This document shows, piece after piece, positions 43,753-53,078 of a stretch of DNA of 64,000 nt (its first letter is position 1; every line of letters begins with the position of its first letter). Both the position numbers and the translations under genes were made by a program. This stretch comes from Porphyromonas sp. COT-239 OH1446 (GTDB lineage: Bacteria; Bacteroidota; Bacteroidia; Bacteroidales; Porphyromonadaceae), in the NCBI RefSeq assembly GCF_000768875.1, contig NZ_JRAO01000016.1, positions 29,248 through 93,247 of the forward strand. Direction: 5' to 3'. The notes beneath the pieces are model-generated. The model did not search any database. It was given only the letters and a program-made list of their open reading frames with translations, and was not told the origin of the DNA.

Positions 43753-46700
43753 ATGACACTGACAGATATATGTAGTCGCTTTGCCGAGGGGTATCGGAGC
43801 GAGCTCATGGCCCTCACTCAGCTGCAGGGTGAGTGTAGCCTCTTGGGCTGTGAGGGCTCGTCTCTATCCCTCATCCTGGCAGCACTCTCTCCTATGCGCC
43901 CCGTGGTCTACATCGCCGACGAAGTCGATGAGGCTGGCTATCTGTACTCCGACTTGGAGGCTATCGTTGGGGCAGAGCGGGTGATGCTCTTCCCCTCGTC
44001 CTATCGTCGGGCGATCAAGTACGGACACAGAGATGAGTCGCAGCAGCTCCTTCGCTCGATGACACTCGGGGCTCTCTCTTTGGCCAAGGAGCAGGGCAAG
44101 CATCCACCCATCATCATCACCACTGCCGAGGCCCTCTGTGAGCGTGTGGCCAGCAGCACCCTTGTCGAGCATGAGTCCCTGCCTCTGAGGCAGGGTGAGG
44201 TGATCGAGCAGACTCAGATCATGGAGCAGCTCTACAGATGGGGCTTCGAGCGGGTGGACTATGTCTACGAACCTGGACAATATGCTCAGAGAGGGAGCAT
44301 ACTCGATATATTCTCCTTCGCCCAGGAGTATCCCTACCGCTTGGATTTCTTCGACGATGAGATCGAGAGCATTCGCCTCTTCGACATAGAGACACAGCTC
44401 TCCATCCGCCTCGTGTCAGAGGCTCGCCTCGTGCCGAACCTCTCCACGAGCACCAGTGAGCAGGGAAGCCACCTCCTCGAGCTCCTGCCTCGAGAGACTC
44501 TCCTCTTGAGCCGAGACCGCCATTACACGCTCGAGCGGGCGCACCTCATCTACGACGAAGCCCCTCTGCTCGACGATGGAGAGGGCTTCACGAGCCTCGA
44601 TGAGCTACGCCAGCAGCTCATACGCCCCGAGGTGTTGGCCGAGGCTCTCGGAGGGCTGGCCCGTTGCTTGCTCATCGAGCGAGTGGGGCAGTCGTGGGAG
44701 CTGGGCCTTGGGGCGCAGCCAGAGTTTCGCCGAGACTTCGATGCCTTCGCCGCCCAAGTGGCCCAGTGGCAGTACGAGGGTTATACCCTCTGTGTGGCGA
44801 CCCACGTCCCGACGCAGTACGAACGTATCGAGGAGATCCTTTCCGAGCGTCGGGAGCGTCTTGCCCCCCTTGAGCATGTTGCGCAGACGCTGCACGCAGG
44901 CTTCGTTTCTGAACGGTGTCGTTTGGTTGTCCTTACTGAGCATCAGCTCTTCGAGCGATACCATAAATACAACCTGCGTAGCGACAAGGCTCGCAGTGGT
45001 AAGATGAGCCTCTCGCTCAAGGAGCTACAGAGCTTCTCTGTCGGAGACCTCGTCGTGCACACCGATCACGGTATCGGGAGCTTCGGTGGGCTGCTCACGA
45101 TGGATCTAGGCGGACGCACTCAAGAGGTCATCAAGATCTCTTACCGCCATGGAGATACGATCTACGTCAATCTGCATAGTTTGCACAAGCTCTCCCACTA
45201 CCGAACCAAGGATGCTAACGAACAGGTACAGCTCAGTGCCTTGGGCTCGGGGGCCTGGCAACGTCTGAGGGAGCGTACCAAGCGGCAGGTCAAAGACATT
45301 GCCCGAGATCTGATCCGCCTGTATGCCAAGCGTCGGGAGAGTGAGGGCTTCGCCTTCTCGCCCGATACTTATCTACAGCATGAGCTCGAGGCCTCGTTCG
45401 TCTACGATGATACACCCGATCAGGCTCGGGCCACGGCAGACATCAAGGCCGATATGGAGCGTCCCTATCCGATGGATAGATTGCTGTGCGGCGATGTGGG
45501 CTTCGGCAAGACGGAGGTTGCTGTGCGGGCTGCCTTCAAGGCAGCCACCGATGGCAAGCAGGTCGCTGTCCTAGTCCCCACGACGGTGCTGGCCTATCAG
45601 CACTATCGCACCTTCGAGCGTAGGTTGAGAGACCTGCCCGTATGTGTGGAGTACCTCTCTCGTGCCCGGAGTGCTAAGGAAACCAAACGCATTCTCACCG
45701 AACTCAAAGAGGGCAAGATCGATATTATCATCGGCACGCACAAGCTCACAGGCAAGGAGGTTGCTTTCCGAGACCTGGGCCTACTGATCATCGACGAAGA
45801 GCAGAAGTTTGGAGTAGCCGTCAAGGAACGCTTACGCAAGCTACAGGTCAATGTCGATACGTTGACCATGAGTGCCACACCCATTCCCCGAACGCTACAG
45901 TTCTCCCTCATGGGGGCTAGAGACCTCTCGAACATCAACACCCCTCCGCCCAATCGTAGACCTGTCGAGACCATCTCGCAGCGTTTCTCCGCCGAGCACA
46001 TCCGAGAGGCTATCAACTTCGAGATGAGCCGCAATGGGCAGGTCTACCTCCTACACAACAGGGTACAGAATATCGAGGAGATCGCCTCCCTCGTACGCCG
46101 AGAGGTGCCAGACGCCCGTGTCGCTGTCGGGCACGGACAGATGTCCCCCAAGGACATCGAACGGATATTGCTTGACTTTAGCAACCATGAGTATGATGTC
46201 CTCGTAGCTACGACCATCATCGAGAATGGGATCGACGTCCCCAATGCCAATACCATTATTATCAACGATGCCCATCGCTATGGGCTCAGTGAGCTGCATC
46301 AGCTGCGTGGGCGCGTCGGCCGCAGCGATCGTAAGGCCTTCTGCTATTTGCTCAGCCCTCCGTTGGCTTCCCTACCCGAGGATGCTCGCCGTCGCCTGCG
46401 AGCGATTGAGAGTTTTAGTGATCTGGGTAGTGGGGTGCGCATTGCTCTGCAAGACTTGGACATTCGAGGGGCAGGCAATGCCCTGGGGGCAGAGCAGAGT
46501 GGCTTCATCACTGATATGGGTTACGAGACCTATCAGAAGGTGTTTGAGGAGGCTGTCCGAGAGCTCAAGGCAAGCGAGTTCGCTGACCTCTATGCCGAGG
46601 AGGCCGAGGTCAATCGGGTGGCAGACTTTTTCGTCTCGGACACGCAGATCGAGAGCGATCTGGATCTCTGTCTCCCCGAGGACTATGTCCCCCAAGACAG

Positions 46701-47094
46701 CGAGCGCATCTTGCTCTATCGAGAGCTGGACAACCTGGAGAGTGATGAGGAACTCGAGGCCTATCGCTCGAGGTTGGAGGATCGCTTCGGCTCTCTGCCC
46801 GAGCAAGCCCTTGGGCTTATCCAAGTGCCTCGCTTGAGACGTCTGGGTAAGCATCTCGGGGTAGAGCGCATCATCCTCAAGGCTGGGCGTATGAGCCTCT
46901 TCCTCATCGCCGACGAGCAGAGCCCCTACTTCAAGTCTCCCGTCTTTGGCCGCCTTCTGAACTATGTGGCGCACCACAACAAGCAGTGTGAGTTTCGTCA
47001 GCGGCAGGGGCGTCATATCATCTTGATCAAGGATACCCCCAGCCTCGAACGTGCTATCGCTGTTTGCCAGCAGATCCTCTCAGTGGAGCCTTAG
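43753..47094 (+). CDS. mfd: Transcription-repair coupling factor Mfd
   Basis: An SF2 translocase of 1113 residues that removes stalled RNA polymerase and recruits UvrA. Domains in order: UvrB-like N-terminus with FDDEIESIRLFD (about 195-210), the RNA-polymerase-interaction CarD-like domain (FSVGDLVVHTDHGIGSFGGL, about 430), the helicase core with Walker A GDVGFGKTE (about 580) and DEEQ box IIDEEQKFG, motif VI HQLRGRVGRS, and the C-terminal TRCF domain. Length is normal for the family. Two hairpins follow it. Confidence 0.97.
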   Translation: MTLTDICSRFAEGYRSELMALTQLQGECSLLGCEGSSLSLILAALSPMRPVVYIADEVDEAGYLYSDLEAIVGAERVMLFPSSYRRAIKYGHRDESQQLLRSMTLGALSLAKEQGKHPPIIITTAEALCERVASSTLVEHESLPLRQGEVIEQTQIMEQLYRWGFERVDYVYEPGQYAQRGSILDIFSFAQEYPYRLDFFDDEIESIRLFDIETQLSIRLVSEARLVPNLSTSTSEQGSHLLELLPRETLLLSRDRHYTLERAHLIYDEAPLLDDGEGFTSLDELRQQLIRPEVLAEALGGLARCLLIERVGQSWELGLGAQPEFRRDFDAFAAQVAQWQYEGYTLCVATHVPTQYERIEEILSERRERLAPLEHVAQTLHAGFVSERCRLVVLTEHQLFERYHKYNLRSDKARSGKMSLSLKELQSFSVGDLVVHTDHGIGSFGGLLTMDLGGRTQEVIKISYRHGDTIYVNLHSLHKLSHYRTKDANEQVQLSALGSGAWQRLRERTKRQVKDIARDLIRLYAKRRESEGFAFSPDTYLQHELEASFVYDDTPDQARATADIKADMERPYPMDRLLCGDVGFGKTEVAVRAAFKAATDGKQVAVLVPTTVLAYQHYRTFERRLRDLPVCVEYLSRARSAKETKRILTELKEGKIDIIIGTHKLTGKEVAFRDLGLLIIDEEQKFGVAVKERLRKLQVNVDTLTMSATPIPRTLQFSLMGARDLSNINTPPPNRRPVETISQRFSAEHIREAINFEMSRNGQVYLLHNRVQNIEEIASLVRREVPDARVAVGHGQMSPKDIERILLDFSNHEYDVLVATTIIENGIDVPNANTIIINDAHRYGLSELHQLRGRVGRSDRKAFCYLLSPPLASLPEDARRRLRAIESFSDLGSGVRIALQDLDIRGAGNALGAEQSGFITDMGYETYQKVFEEAVRELKASEFADLYAEEAEVNRVADFFVSDTQIESDLDLCLPEDYVPQDSERILLYRELDNLESDEELEAYRSRLEDRFGSLPEQALGLIQVPRLRRLGKHLGVERIILKAGRMSLFLIADEQSPYFKSPVFGRLLNYVAHHNKQCEFRQRQGRHIILIKDTPSLERAIAVCQQILSVEP

Positions 47095-47109
47095 GGATAT
47101 AGCTTAGCT

Positions 47110-47220
47110 CCCGAGGAGGGATCGACCAAGCCCCCCTCGGGGCACTGCAGAGAGACTTAGAGACCGTCAAGAGAGGGGCTAAGGGGTATGCCCCGAGAGT
47201 GTCGGTCTCTAGAAGCCCAA
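47110..47220 (+). other. Two hairpins downstream of mfd
   Basis: CCCGAGG (47110-47116) pairs with CCTCGGG (47135-47141). Then AGAGACCG (47159-47166) pairs with CGGTCTCT (47213-47220) around an inner GGGGC/GCCCC hairpin. No T-run follows, so termination is only possible, not clear. Confidence 0.45.
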
Positions 47221-47272
47221 GGGCAAAAAACGAACTGGAGTGTATGGGGGTGTTAATTCGGTGGAAAATAGC

Positions 47273-47280
47273 TATTTTTG
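47273..47280 (+). promoter_or_regulatory. Bacteroidota -7 box for the FKBP operon
   Basis: TATTTTTG, exact TAnnTTTG, 83 bases before the first FKBP start. No clean TTG at -33. Confidence 0.5.
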
Positions 47281-47363
47281 CGCCGAGTTGCCCCTAAGAG
47301 AATTGCGGCCTTAGAGCCGGGGCGACGATCACTCGATAGCTAATCGCATCAACATCAAAACAA

Positions 47364-47948
47364 ATGGATAAAGTAAGCTACGCCCTCGGGCTCAGTGTCG
47401 GCCAGAACTTCGTAACCTCTGGCTTTGACAACATCAACTTCGAAGACTTCCTCGCAGGCTTCAGGACCATCATGCAGGGCGAGACCCCCAGCATGACCTT
47501 CGACGAGGCTAAGCAGACCGTGAACCAGTACTTTGTCGAGCTACAGGCCAAGAACTTGCGTCTGAACAAGGAGGCTGGCGAGGAGTTTCTCAAGATCAAC
47601 GGACACAAGAGTGGAGTAGTTACCACCGAGAGTGGCCTACAGTACGAGGTCATCAATCAGGGTACTGGAGCTAAGCCTACCCTCGAGCAGACGGTGCGTT
47701 GCCACTATCATGGTACGCTGATCAATGGTGTGGTCTTCGACAGCTCGATGGATCGAGGCGAGCCAGCAGAGTTTCCCCTAAGTGGCGTGATCAAGGGTTG
47801 GACTGAGGTACTGCAGCTGATGCCCGTAGGGTCTAAGTGGCGTGTTACAATCCCCTCAGACCTAGCCTATGGAGACCGCGGCGCAGGGCAGATGATCCAG
47901 CCAGGTAGCACCCTCGTCTTCATCATCGAATTGCTCGATATTCTCTAG
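47364..47948 (+). CDS. FKBP-type peptidyl-prolyl isomerase, cytoplasmic form
   Basis: A 194-residue prolyl isomerase with the FklB/Mip layout: a helical N-terminal dimer domain (1-85, MDKVSYALGLSVGQNF) and a C-terminal FKBP domain (~95-194; VVFDSSMDRGEPAEFPLSGVIKGWTE and LAYGDRGAG...IPPGSTLVF-like ending). There is no signal peptide, so it should act in the cytoplasm. First of three tandem FKBP genes; 10 bases separate it from the next. Confidence 0.94.
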   Translation: MDKVSYALGLSVGQNFVTSGFDNINFEDFLAGFRTIMQGETPSMTFDEAKQTVNQYFVELQAKNLRLNKEAGEEFLKINGHKSGVVTTESGLQYEVINQGTGAKPTLEQTVRCHYHGTLINGVVFDSSMDRGEPAEFPLSGVIKGWTEVLQLMPVGSKWRVTIPSDLAYGDRGAGQMIQPGSTLVFIIELLDIL

Positions 47949-47958
47949 GCTGTAGGCG

Positions 47959-48759
47959 ATGAAGCACCTATTTGTTCGCTCTATGGCGACCCTGGGGTTC
48001 GTGCTCCTCGGCGCAGGTTGTGGAGCTAAGCGTTCGCCCGCTCAAGAAGCTCCCGTCTCGCTACTGGCCTCTCAGGCAGACTCGGTGGCCTATGCCTTCG
48101 GCCTGCTCAATGCAGAGGGCTTCCGACAGAGCCTCGAGGCTTCGCCTCGTACCAAGGAGCTCAGCAAGAAGATGATTCTCAAGGCATTCGCAGCCCATTT
48201 GAGTGGCGAACCCACCGAGATGAGCATCGACGAGGCTCGACAGTACTACATGGCATACCTCAAGGCCGAGGATGAACGCCTCACCGAGGAGCGTCGCCAG
48301 CGCAACGAGGCTGCCCTCGAGGAGTATAAGAACCGCCCAGGAGCGCAGGCTACCGAGAGTGGCCTGATGTATCGCATCCTCACGCCTGTAGAGGGCCCGA
48401 AGCCTCGGGCCGTAGACACCGTTGTCGTCCACTATAGGGGACTAACGATCGATGGTGTAGAGTTCGACAGCTCGTATAAGAGGGGTGAGCCGACCAGCTT
48501 CCCACTCGGTCGAGTGATCAAGGGCTGGACAGAGGGGCTTGCCCTGATGAGCCCTGGGGCTAAGTACGAACTGATGATCCCCAGCCATCTAGCCTACGGC
48601 GAGCGAGGGGCAGGTGAGGCTATTGCCCCGTACTCGACCCTCATCTTCGAGATTGAGCTGCTCGAGATCCGTCCCTATCAAGAGCCCAAGGCAGAGATAG
48701 AGACGAAGCCTGAAGAGAAACCTCAACCCAAGCGACGTGCTAAGAAAAAGATGAGGTAA
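47959..48759 (+). CDS. FKBP-type peptidyl-prolyl isomerase, lipoprotein with basic tail
   Basis: A 266-residue lipoprotein: signal MKHLFVRSMATLGFVLLGAGC with lipobox LGAGC. The helical N-terminal domain (~35-120) is followed by the FKBP domain (~125-235, VDTVVVHYRGLTIDGVEFDSS and LAYGERGAG). The last 25 residues are Lys/Pro-rich (KPQPKRRAKKKMR), unlike its neighbours, and could contact peptidoglycan or lipid A. Expected to fold outer-membrane proteins in the periplasm. Second of the three tandem FKBPs. Confidence 0.94.
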   Translation: MKHLFVRSMATLGFVLLGAGCGAKRSPAQEAPVSLLASQADSVAYAFGLLNAEGFRQSLEASPRTKELSKKMILKAFAAHLSGEPTEMSIDEARQYYMAYLKAEDERLTEERRQRNEAALEEYKNRPGAQATESGLMYRILTPVEGPKPRAVDTVVVHYRGLTIDGVEFDSSYKRGEPTSFPLGRVIKGWTEGLALMSPGAKYELMIPSHLAYGERGAGEAIAPYSTLIFEIELLEIRPYQEPKAEIETKPEEKPQPKRRAKKKMR

Positions 48760-48822
48760 ACCCCTGGTCAAAAGAGAAGAAACAATAGAGATATTAACTA
48801 TTCTTACTAACTCAATCATTCA

Positions 48823-49665
48823 ATGAAAAAGATTTCAATGACACTGGCTGCCGCTACACTAGTCTTTGGCAGCTTCTCCTGCAGCCCTACGGGTGGCAGT
48901 GCAACACCCAAGAATGAGGCCGATAGTGCAGCCTATGCCCTAGGCCTTATCCAGGGAAGTGAGATCGCTCAGAACATCGAGAGCTTCAATATGCAGAGCG
49001 AAAACAAGATCGACACCAAGGACTTCATCAAGGGTCTTGAGGAGGGCATGGCAGACTCTACTCGCTTCGCCTTCTATGCCGGAGGACAGACTGGTGTCGG
49101 TATAGCCGCACAGGTCAAGCAGGATTCCCTCAATGCCAAGCTCTATATGGCTGGTCTGCGTGCTGCTATCCAGGGAGACTCTGCAAGCCGTATGATGACT
49201 GAAGAGGTTGCCCGCGACATCGCTCAAGTCTTCCAGCAGAAGCGCAGAGAGATCCTCGCCGAGCAACGCTTCGGAGAGAATAAGAAGAAGGGTGCTGAGT
49301 TCATCGAAGAGTTCAAGAAGGAAGAAGGCGTACAGACCACCGAGAGCGGTCTCGCCTACAAGGTGCTCCATAGAGGTAAGGGTGAGAGCCCTAAGGCTGA
49401 GGATACTGTCAAGGTGAAGTACATCGGAACTCGTGTCGATGGCAGCGAGTTCGACAAGGATACGGACGGTGTAGAGTTCCAGCTCAATGGCGTGATCAAG
49501 GGTTGGACGGAGATGCTTCAGCTCATGAAGGTAGGGGACAAGGTGAAGGTAGCCATCCCTTACGACCTGGCCTATGGCAGCAGCGGTAGCTACTCGATCG
49601 AGCCTTTCAGCACGCTCATCTTCGAGATCGAGCTGCTTGCAGTCAAGAAGGGCGAGGCAAAGTAA
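48823..49665 (+). CDS. FKBP-type peptidyl-prolyl isomerase, lipoprotein
   Basis: A 280-residue lipoprotein (MKKISMTLAAATLVFGSFSC, Cys after FGSFS) with a helical N-terminal domain of about 140 residues and a C-terminal FKBP domain (VKVKYIGTRVDGSEFDKD, FQLNGVIKGWTEMLQLMKVGDKVKV, IPYDLAYGSSGSYSIEPFSTLIFEIELLAV). Third in the tandem; all three are arranged and spaced as one operon. Ends before a strong hairpin. Confidence 0.94.
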   Translation: MKKISMTLAAATLVFGSFSCSPTGGSATPKNEADSAAYALGLIQGSEIAQNIESFNMQSENKIDTKDFIKGLEEGMADSTRFAFYAGGQTGVGIAAQVKQDSLNAKLYMAGLRAAIQGDSASRMMTEEVARDIAQVFQQKRREILAEQRFGENKKKGAEFIEEFKKEEGVQTTESGLAYKVLHRGKGESPKAEDTVKVKYIGTRVDGSEFDKDTDGVEFQLNGVIKGWTEMLQLMKVGDKVKVAIPYDLAYGSSGSYSIEPFSTLIFEIELLAVKKGEAK

Positions 49666-49688
49666 TTGACCCTCTGCTCTCAAACATT

Positions 49689-49725
49689 ATCGGCGGCATC
49701 CCCCTGGGTGGAGGATGCCGCCGAT
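49689..49725. terminator. Bidirectional terminator between FKBP and PAP2 genes
   Basis: A perfect 13-bp stem (49689-49701 with 49713-49725, ATCGGCGGCATCC arms) between convergent genes. Confidence 0.82.
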
Positions 49726-49798
49726 CGTATAAGGGGCTTGGTCTGTACTTTATCGAGACTGCAATAGAGGCTCTATAGCAGCCCCCTCCCTGGACAGC

Positions 49799-50512
49799 CT
49801 AGGCCACAACTCGTTCAAGGATAAGAGCCGTCTGCCAAGAGAAGCAGAGCAGCACCAACGGATAGGCTATGAGCACCCATTCGATGACCTCTCGACGGGC
49901 AGCGAAGACCTCCGAGCTTTTCTTGCCCAATACCCCATAGATCTTGGGGGCTAGATAGCGTCTACGTACCCAGCTGTAGAGCTTATAGACGAGGTAGCCG
50001 ACGCAGAGGCCTATGGCCACACCGGCGAGTATATCCGTTATGGCATGGACAGCCATATAGAGGCGGCTGTAGGCCACGAGGGAGACCAGGATATAGACGA
50101 GGATAGAGAAGCGTCTATTGCCCACGATGAGCGAGAGCAGTGTCCCGACAGCGAAGAAGTTGGAGGCATGCCCTGAGAAGAACCCAAAGGGTCTGCCTCG
50201 GTAGTCGTAGACTATGTGCAGCAGGTCTCGGATCTCCTCGATATGAGTAGGTCTGAGGCGAGCGAAGTAGGGCTTGGCAATGCCCGAGCTGAGCCTATCG
50301 CAAATGAGGATGCAGATCCCTACGGCCAGCAGGAGCAGCACCCCCTCCTGCCAGGGACGGCGGTAGAAGAGATACCACAGCAGCACGAGGACAACGGGGA
50401 TCCAGGCTGGCACATTCGAGATCATATACATAAAGGCATCGAGCGTCGGGGTATGCAGCGAGTTGAGCCATACTAGTAGATCCAGCTCTCCGGGGACGAA
50501 GTCTATAGACAT
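49799..50512 (-). CDS. PAP2-family membrane phosphatase
   Basis: A 237-residue inner-membrane phosphatase with about six helices. The three PAP2 signature blocks are present: KPYFARLRP, FFSGHASN and SRLYMAVHAITD. Likely acts on a lipid phosphate such as undecaprenyl-pyrophosphate or a lipid A phosphate, but the substrate cannot be read. It lies just downstream of batE with 19 bases between, so it may share that transcript. Confidence 0.9.
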   Translation of the reverse strand: MSIDFVPGELDLLVWLNSLHTPTLDAFMYMISNVPAWIPVVLVLLWYLFYRRPWQEGVLLLLAVGICILICDRLSSGIAKPYFARLRPTHIEEIRDLLHIVYDYRGRPFGFFSGHASNFFAVGTLLSLIVGNRRFSILVYILVSLVAYSRLYMAVHAITDILAGVAIGLCVGYLVYKLYSWVRRRYLAPKIYGVLGKKSSEVFAARREVIEWVLIAYPLVLLCFSWQTALILERVVA

Positions 50513-50531
50513 GATGAGGATAGGTCTGTAT

Positions 50532-51299
50532 TTAGTTCAAAGCAATAGGAGTGATAGCCTCGTCTGCTATCCAGCCCTGTCGGCCGTCAATCAGGACGAT
50601 ACGCTGGACTCCATCCTCTGCCTCTCCGTCGAGGTAACAGCTAGTGCCCTCGTGTAGAACGAAGATCGGTAGCCCCCCAATGCTGGGCTGCTCATACACA
50701 GGCACGACCGAGCGCATCAGTACCCCACGATGTAGGGCCTCAGAGCGATAGTGATACTGGTGTAGGATCATGGCATTGGCCACGAGGCAGAGCCCTAGAG
50801 AGCCCATAGCTAGGTAGAAGCTACGACGCTTGCACCTTCTCCCCCGGGCTCGGGCGAAGGAGATCATCAGCACGATCCACCCGACAAAGGCTGAGAGTGC
50901 CACGACGATCCACCCTGCGAGTGGCAGCTGGTAGGCCAGCGTGTCGCCCATGGAGCGGAAGATGCTCCCCCCTGAGCCTAGGCCGTCTCGGGTGGCGGCT
51001 CTAGCCAGGCGAAGCCCTTCTCTAGCCTTACTATGGGTCGGCTCGAGGACGAGGCAGCGTTCGTAGGCCAAGATAGCAGGCCCCAGCTGGGGTTGCTGAT
51101 GGTAGGCCCGAGCAAGGTTGTAGTAGAGATCTGAGCGTGCCCCCCTCTCACGGATCTCTAGCTCGAAGCTCTCAGCCGAGCGAACCCAGTCTCCTAGGTC
51201 ATAATATTGCTGCCCAGTGGCCTGCACTTGGCCCTTGAGCACGAGGGGCATGAGCATATAGAGGCAACAGAATAGTGCTATCTGACGAATGGTCTTCAT
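50532..51299 (-). CDS. batE: BatE: TPR / membrane / SH3-like protein
   Basis: A 255-residue protein of the Bacteroides aerotolerance cluster. Signal peptide, then a TPR region (YDLGDWVRSAESFELEIRERG, NLARAYHQQPQLGPAILAYERCL), two membrane helices (about 135-150 and 165-185), and a C-terminal SH3-like beta segment that ends DGRQGWIADEAI. It begins directly after batD. Named from cluster position and domain order, not from a search. Confidence 0.83.
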   Translation of the reverse strand: MKTIRQIALFCCLYMLMPLVLKGQVQATGQQYYDLGDWVRSAESFELEIRERGARSDLYYNLARAYHQQPQLGPAILAYERCLVLEPTHSKAREGLRLARAATRDGLGSGGSIFRSMGDTLAYQLPLAGWIVVALSAFVGWIVLMISFARARGRRCKRRSFYLAMGSLGLCLVANAMILHQYHYRSEALHRGVLMRSVVPVYEQPSIGGLPIFVLHEGTSCYLDGEAEDGVQRIVLIDGRQGWIADEAITPIALN

Positions 51300-53078
51300 T
51301 TATAGGGTAAATTTATAGTCTTCGATCGAGGCAATGGCCTCAGTAGCGTGAGCGTAGGCCTCCTGCATCTTGTCCGTTGCGCTGCCAGGGGCGAAGCGGG
51401 CGAATTCGACCATGTCCAGCACCTCCGTACAGGCAGCGATCGTCTCCTCGGGTACTCCCCGAGCCGATAGGATCTGGGCAATGCTCTCTCGGTTCAGTTC
51501 CGAGAGAGGGAGCTGTAGTTTGTCCCCTAGATAGCCCCATAGGGCCGCGAGTAGCTCTTGGTAGAAGGACTCCTCGCTACCCACATCGAGGAGCTGCTTG
51601 GCCCTGCGTAGCCGCTTCAGAGCGACAGCGTTGGCCCGAGAGGCATGGTAGCGAGCACCATCAGCCCTGAAGGCATCTCGTCTGCGTAGCAGGAGGTAGA
51701 CCACATAGCCCAGGAGAGCCAGTACGAGATAGAGCAGAGGGTAGATCATCAGCCTTAGGAGGATCTCTCCAGCCCACACCCTTGACCCCTCTTCTCTGTC
51801 GAGTGGCAGTGCTATAGCCGATACTCCGCTTGCAGCATCTGTGCCTGTAGAGATGACTGTCTGCTGCGTCTCTTTCCCCTGAGCGACCTCAATGCGGTAA
51901 CCTTCGCCCGAGCGGGTTATATAGCGTCCGCTTGAGGGGTCGAAGTAGGAGAACTTGATCGGTGGGATGATATATTCCCCCACCTTGCGGGGGATGAGCG
52001 TATAGGTGATCGTACGCTGCTCGCGAAGCTTCCCTCCATCAATCTGAAACTCATACTGATCCTCAGGATCATAGTTCTCGAAGGCTCGATCAAATGAGGG
52101 GCGTGGCATCTGAGCTATTTTGAGGTTACCCGAGCCCTCGATGATGAGCTTGATGGCAAGGATCTCCCCCGTGCGAGGGGTCTTCGTATTGACTTGACTG
52201 CTTAGGGTGAATTGCCCTACAGCACCAGTGAAGTCCTCTGGGCGACCTTCCGAGGGCAGGGGGACGACCTTGATCTTCTGCTCTTGGCTGGCGATCTGTC
52301 TAGTTTCTAGCGAGCCAAAGGGGTCGCTCGGGGTAGGGGGCTTGGGTGTACGGAAGAGGATTCCATGGCTGGGGATGGTTAGCTCTCCTGTTCGTTGAGG
52401 GTAGAGGAGCAGCTTATTGAGCTCTGCCATGAGGTAGTTACGCCCCTTGATCTGCTCGTGCACCAGCTGCGTTACACTCTGATTGTCTCTAAGGTCTAGC
52501 GAGAGGAAGCCCTCAAACTCTAGAGCCTTTACCTCTCGGTAGAACTCATACCCCCTAGAGCCATAGAAGCGATAGCTCACAGGTATAGCCTCCTGCTCGT
52601 AATAGGTCGAGCGATTGGGGGTGGAGACCTGGTACATGAAGTGGGCATCGCTTGAGGCAGCTGTCTCTGGCGGCAGTACCTTGATGTTCACTCCCTTGGA
52701 CTTGACCTCCTTCCCATCGACGAGTAGGACTATGGGCGATAGCTTGGCCGTCCCCGAGCCGAGGGCTACGAGGGTGTAGGTGTAGGTAGAGTAGCTCTTC
52801 TGCACCATCCGACCATTAGTAATCACGGTGGATTGAGAGTAGCCCTCTACAGGCCCGTAGAGTAGCTCTAGACCCGTGAGTTCAGGCCCTCGGGTCAGCT
52901 GCACTTGCTCGCTCTCGACGGCATAGACAACCCTAAAACGCTTGCCCTGCTCGACACTTGGCGGCACATCTATCTCTATCGCCTGTCCCCAGAGCGAGGG
53001 CGAGGCGACAAGGCATATTGTAGCGATCAATAGTAGCCGAAGTATAGGCCTCGTACGAGGCCTCCAGTCCTTTACCAT
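51300..53078 (-). CDS. batD: BatD oxygen-tolerance protein
   Basis: A 592-residue exported protein with an N-terminal signal, several immunoglobulin-like beta domains typical of BatD (VDVPPSVEQGKRFRVVYAVES, ILAIKLIIEGSGNLKIAQMPRPSF), a membrane helix near residue 440-465 (LMIYPLLYLVLALLGYVVYLLLRR), and a cytosolic C-terminal helical part. The N-terminus overlaps batC by 7 bases. BatA-E promote oxygen tolerance in Bacteroides by an unknown mechanism. Confidence 0.92.
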   Translation of the reverse strand: MVKDWRPRTRPILRLLLIATICLVASPSLWGQAIEIDVPPSVEQGKRFRVVYAVESEQVQLTRGPELTGLELLYGPVEGYSQSTVITNGRMVQKSYSTYTYTLVALGSGTAKLSPIVLLVDGKEVKSKGVNIKVLPPETAASSDAHFMYQVSTPNRSTYYEQEAIPVSYRFYGSRGYEFYREVKALEFEGFLSLDLRDNQSVTQLVHEQIKGRNYLMAELNKLLLYPQRTGELTIPSHGILFRTPKPPTPSDPFGSLETRQIASQEQKIKVVPLPSEGRPEDFTGAVGQFTLSSQVNTKTPRTGEILAIKLIIEGSGNLKIAQMPRPSFDRAFENYDPEDQYEFQIDGGKLREQRTITYTLIPRKVGEYIIPPIKFSYFDPSSGRYITRSGEGYRIEVAQGKETQQTVISTGTDAASGVSAIALPLDREEGSRVWAGEILLRLMIYPLLYLVLALLGYVVYLLLRRRDAFRADGARYHASRANAVALKRLRRAKQLLDVGSEESFYQELLAALWGYLGDKLQLPLSELNRESIAQILSARGVPEETIAACTEVLDMVEFARFAPGSATDKMQEAYAHATEAIASIEDYKFTL

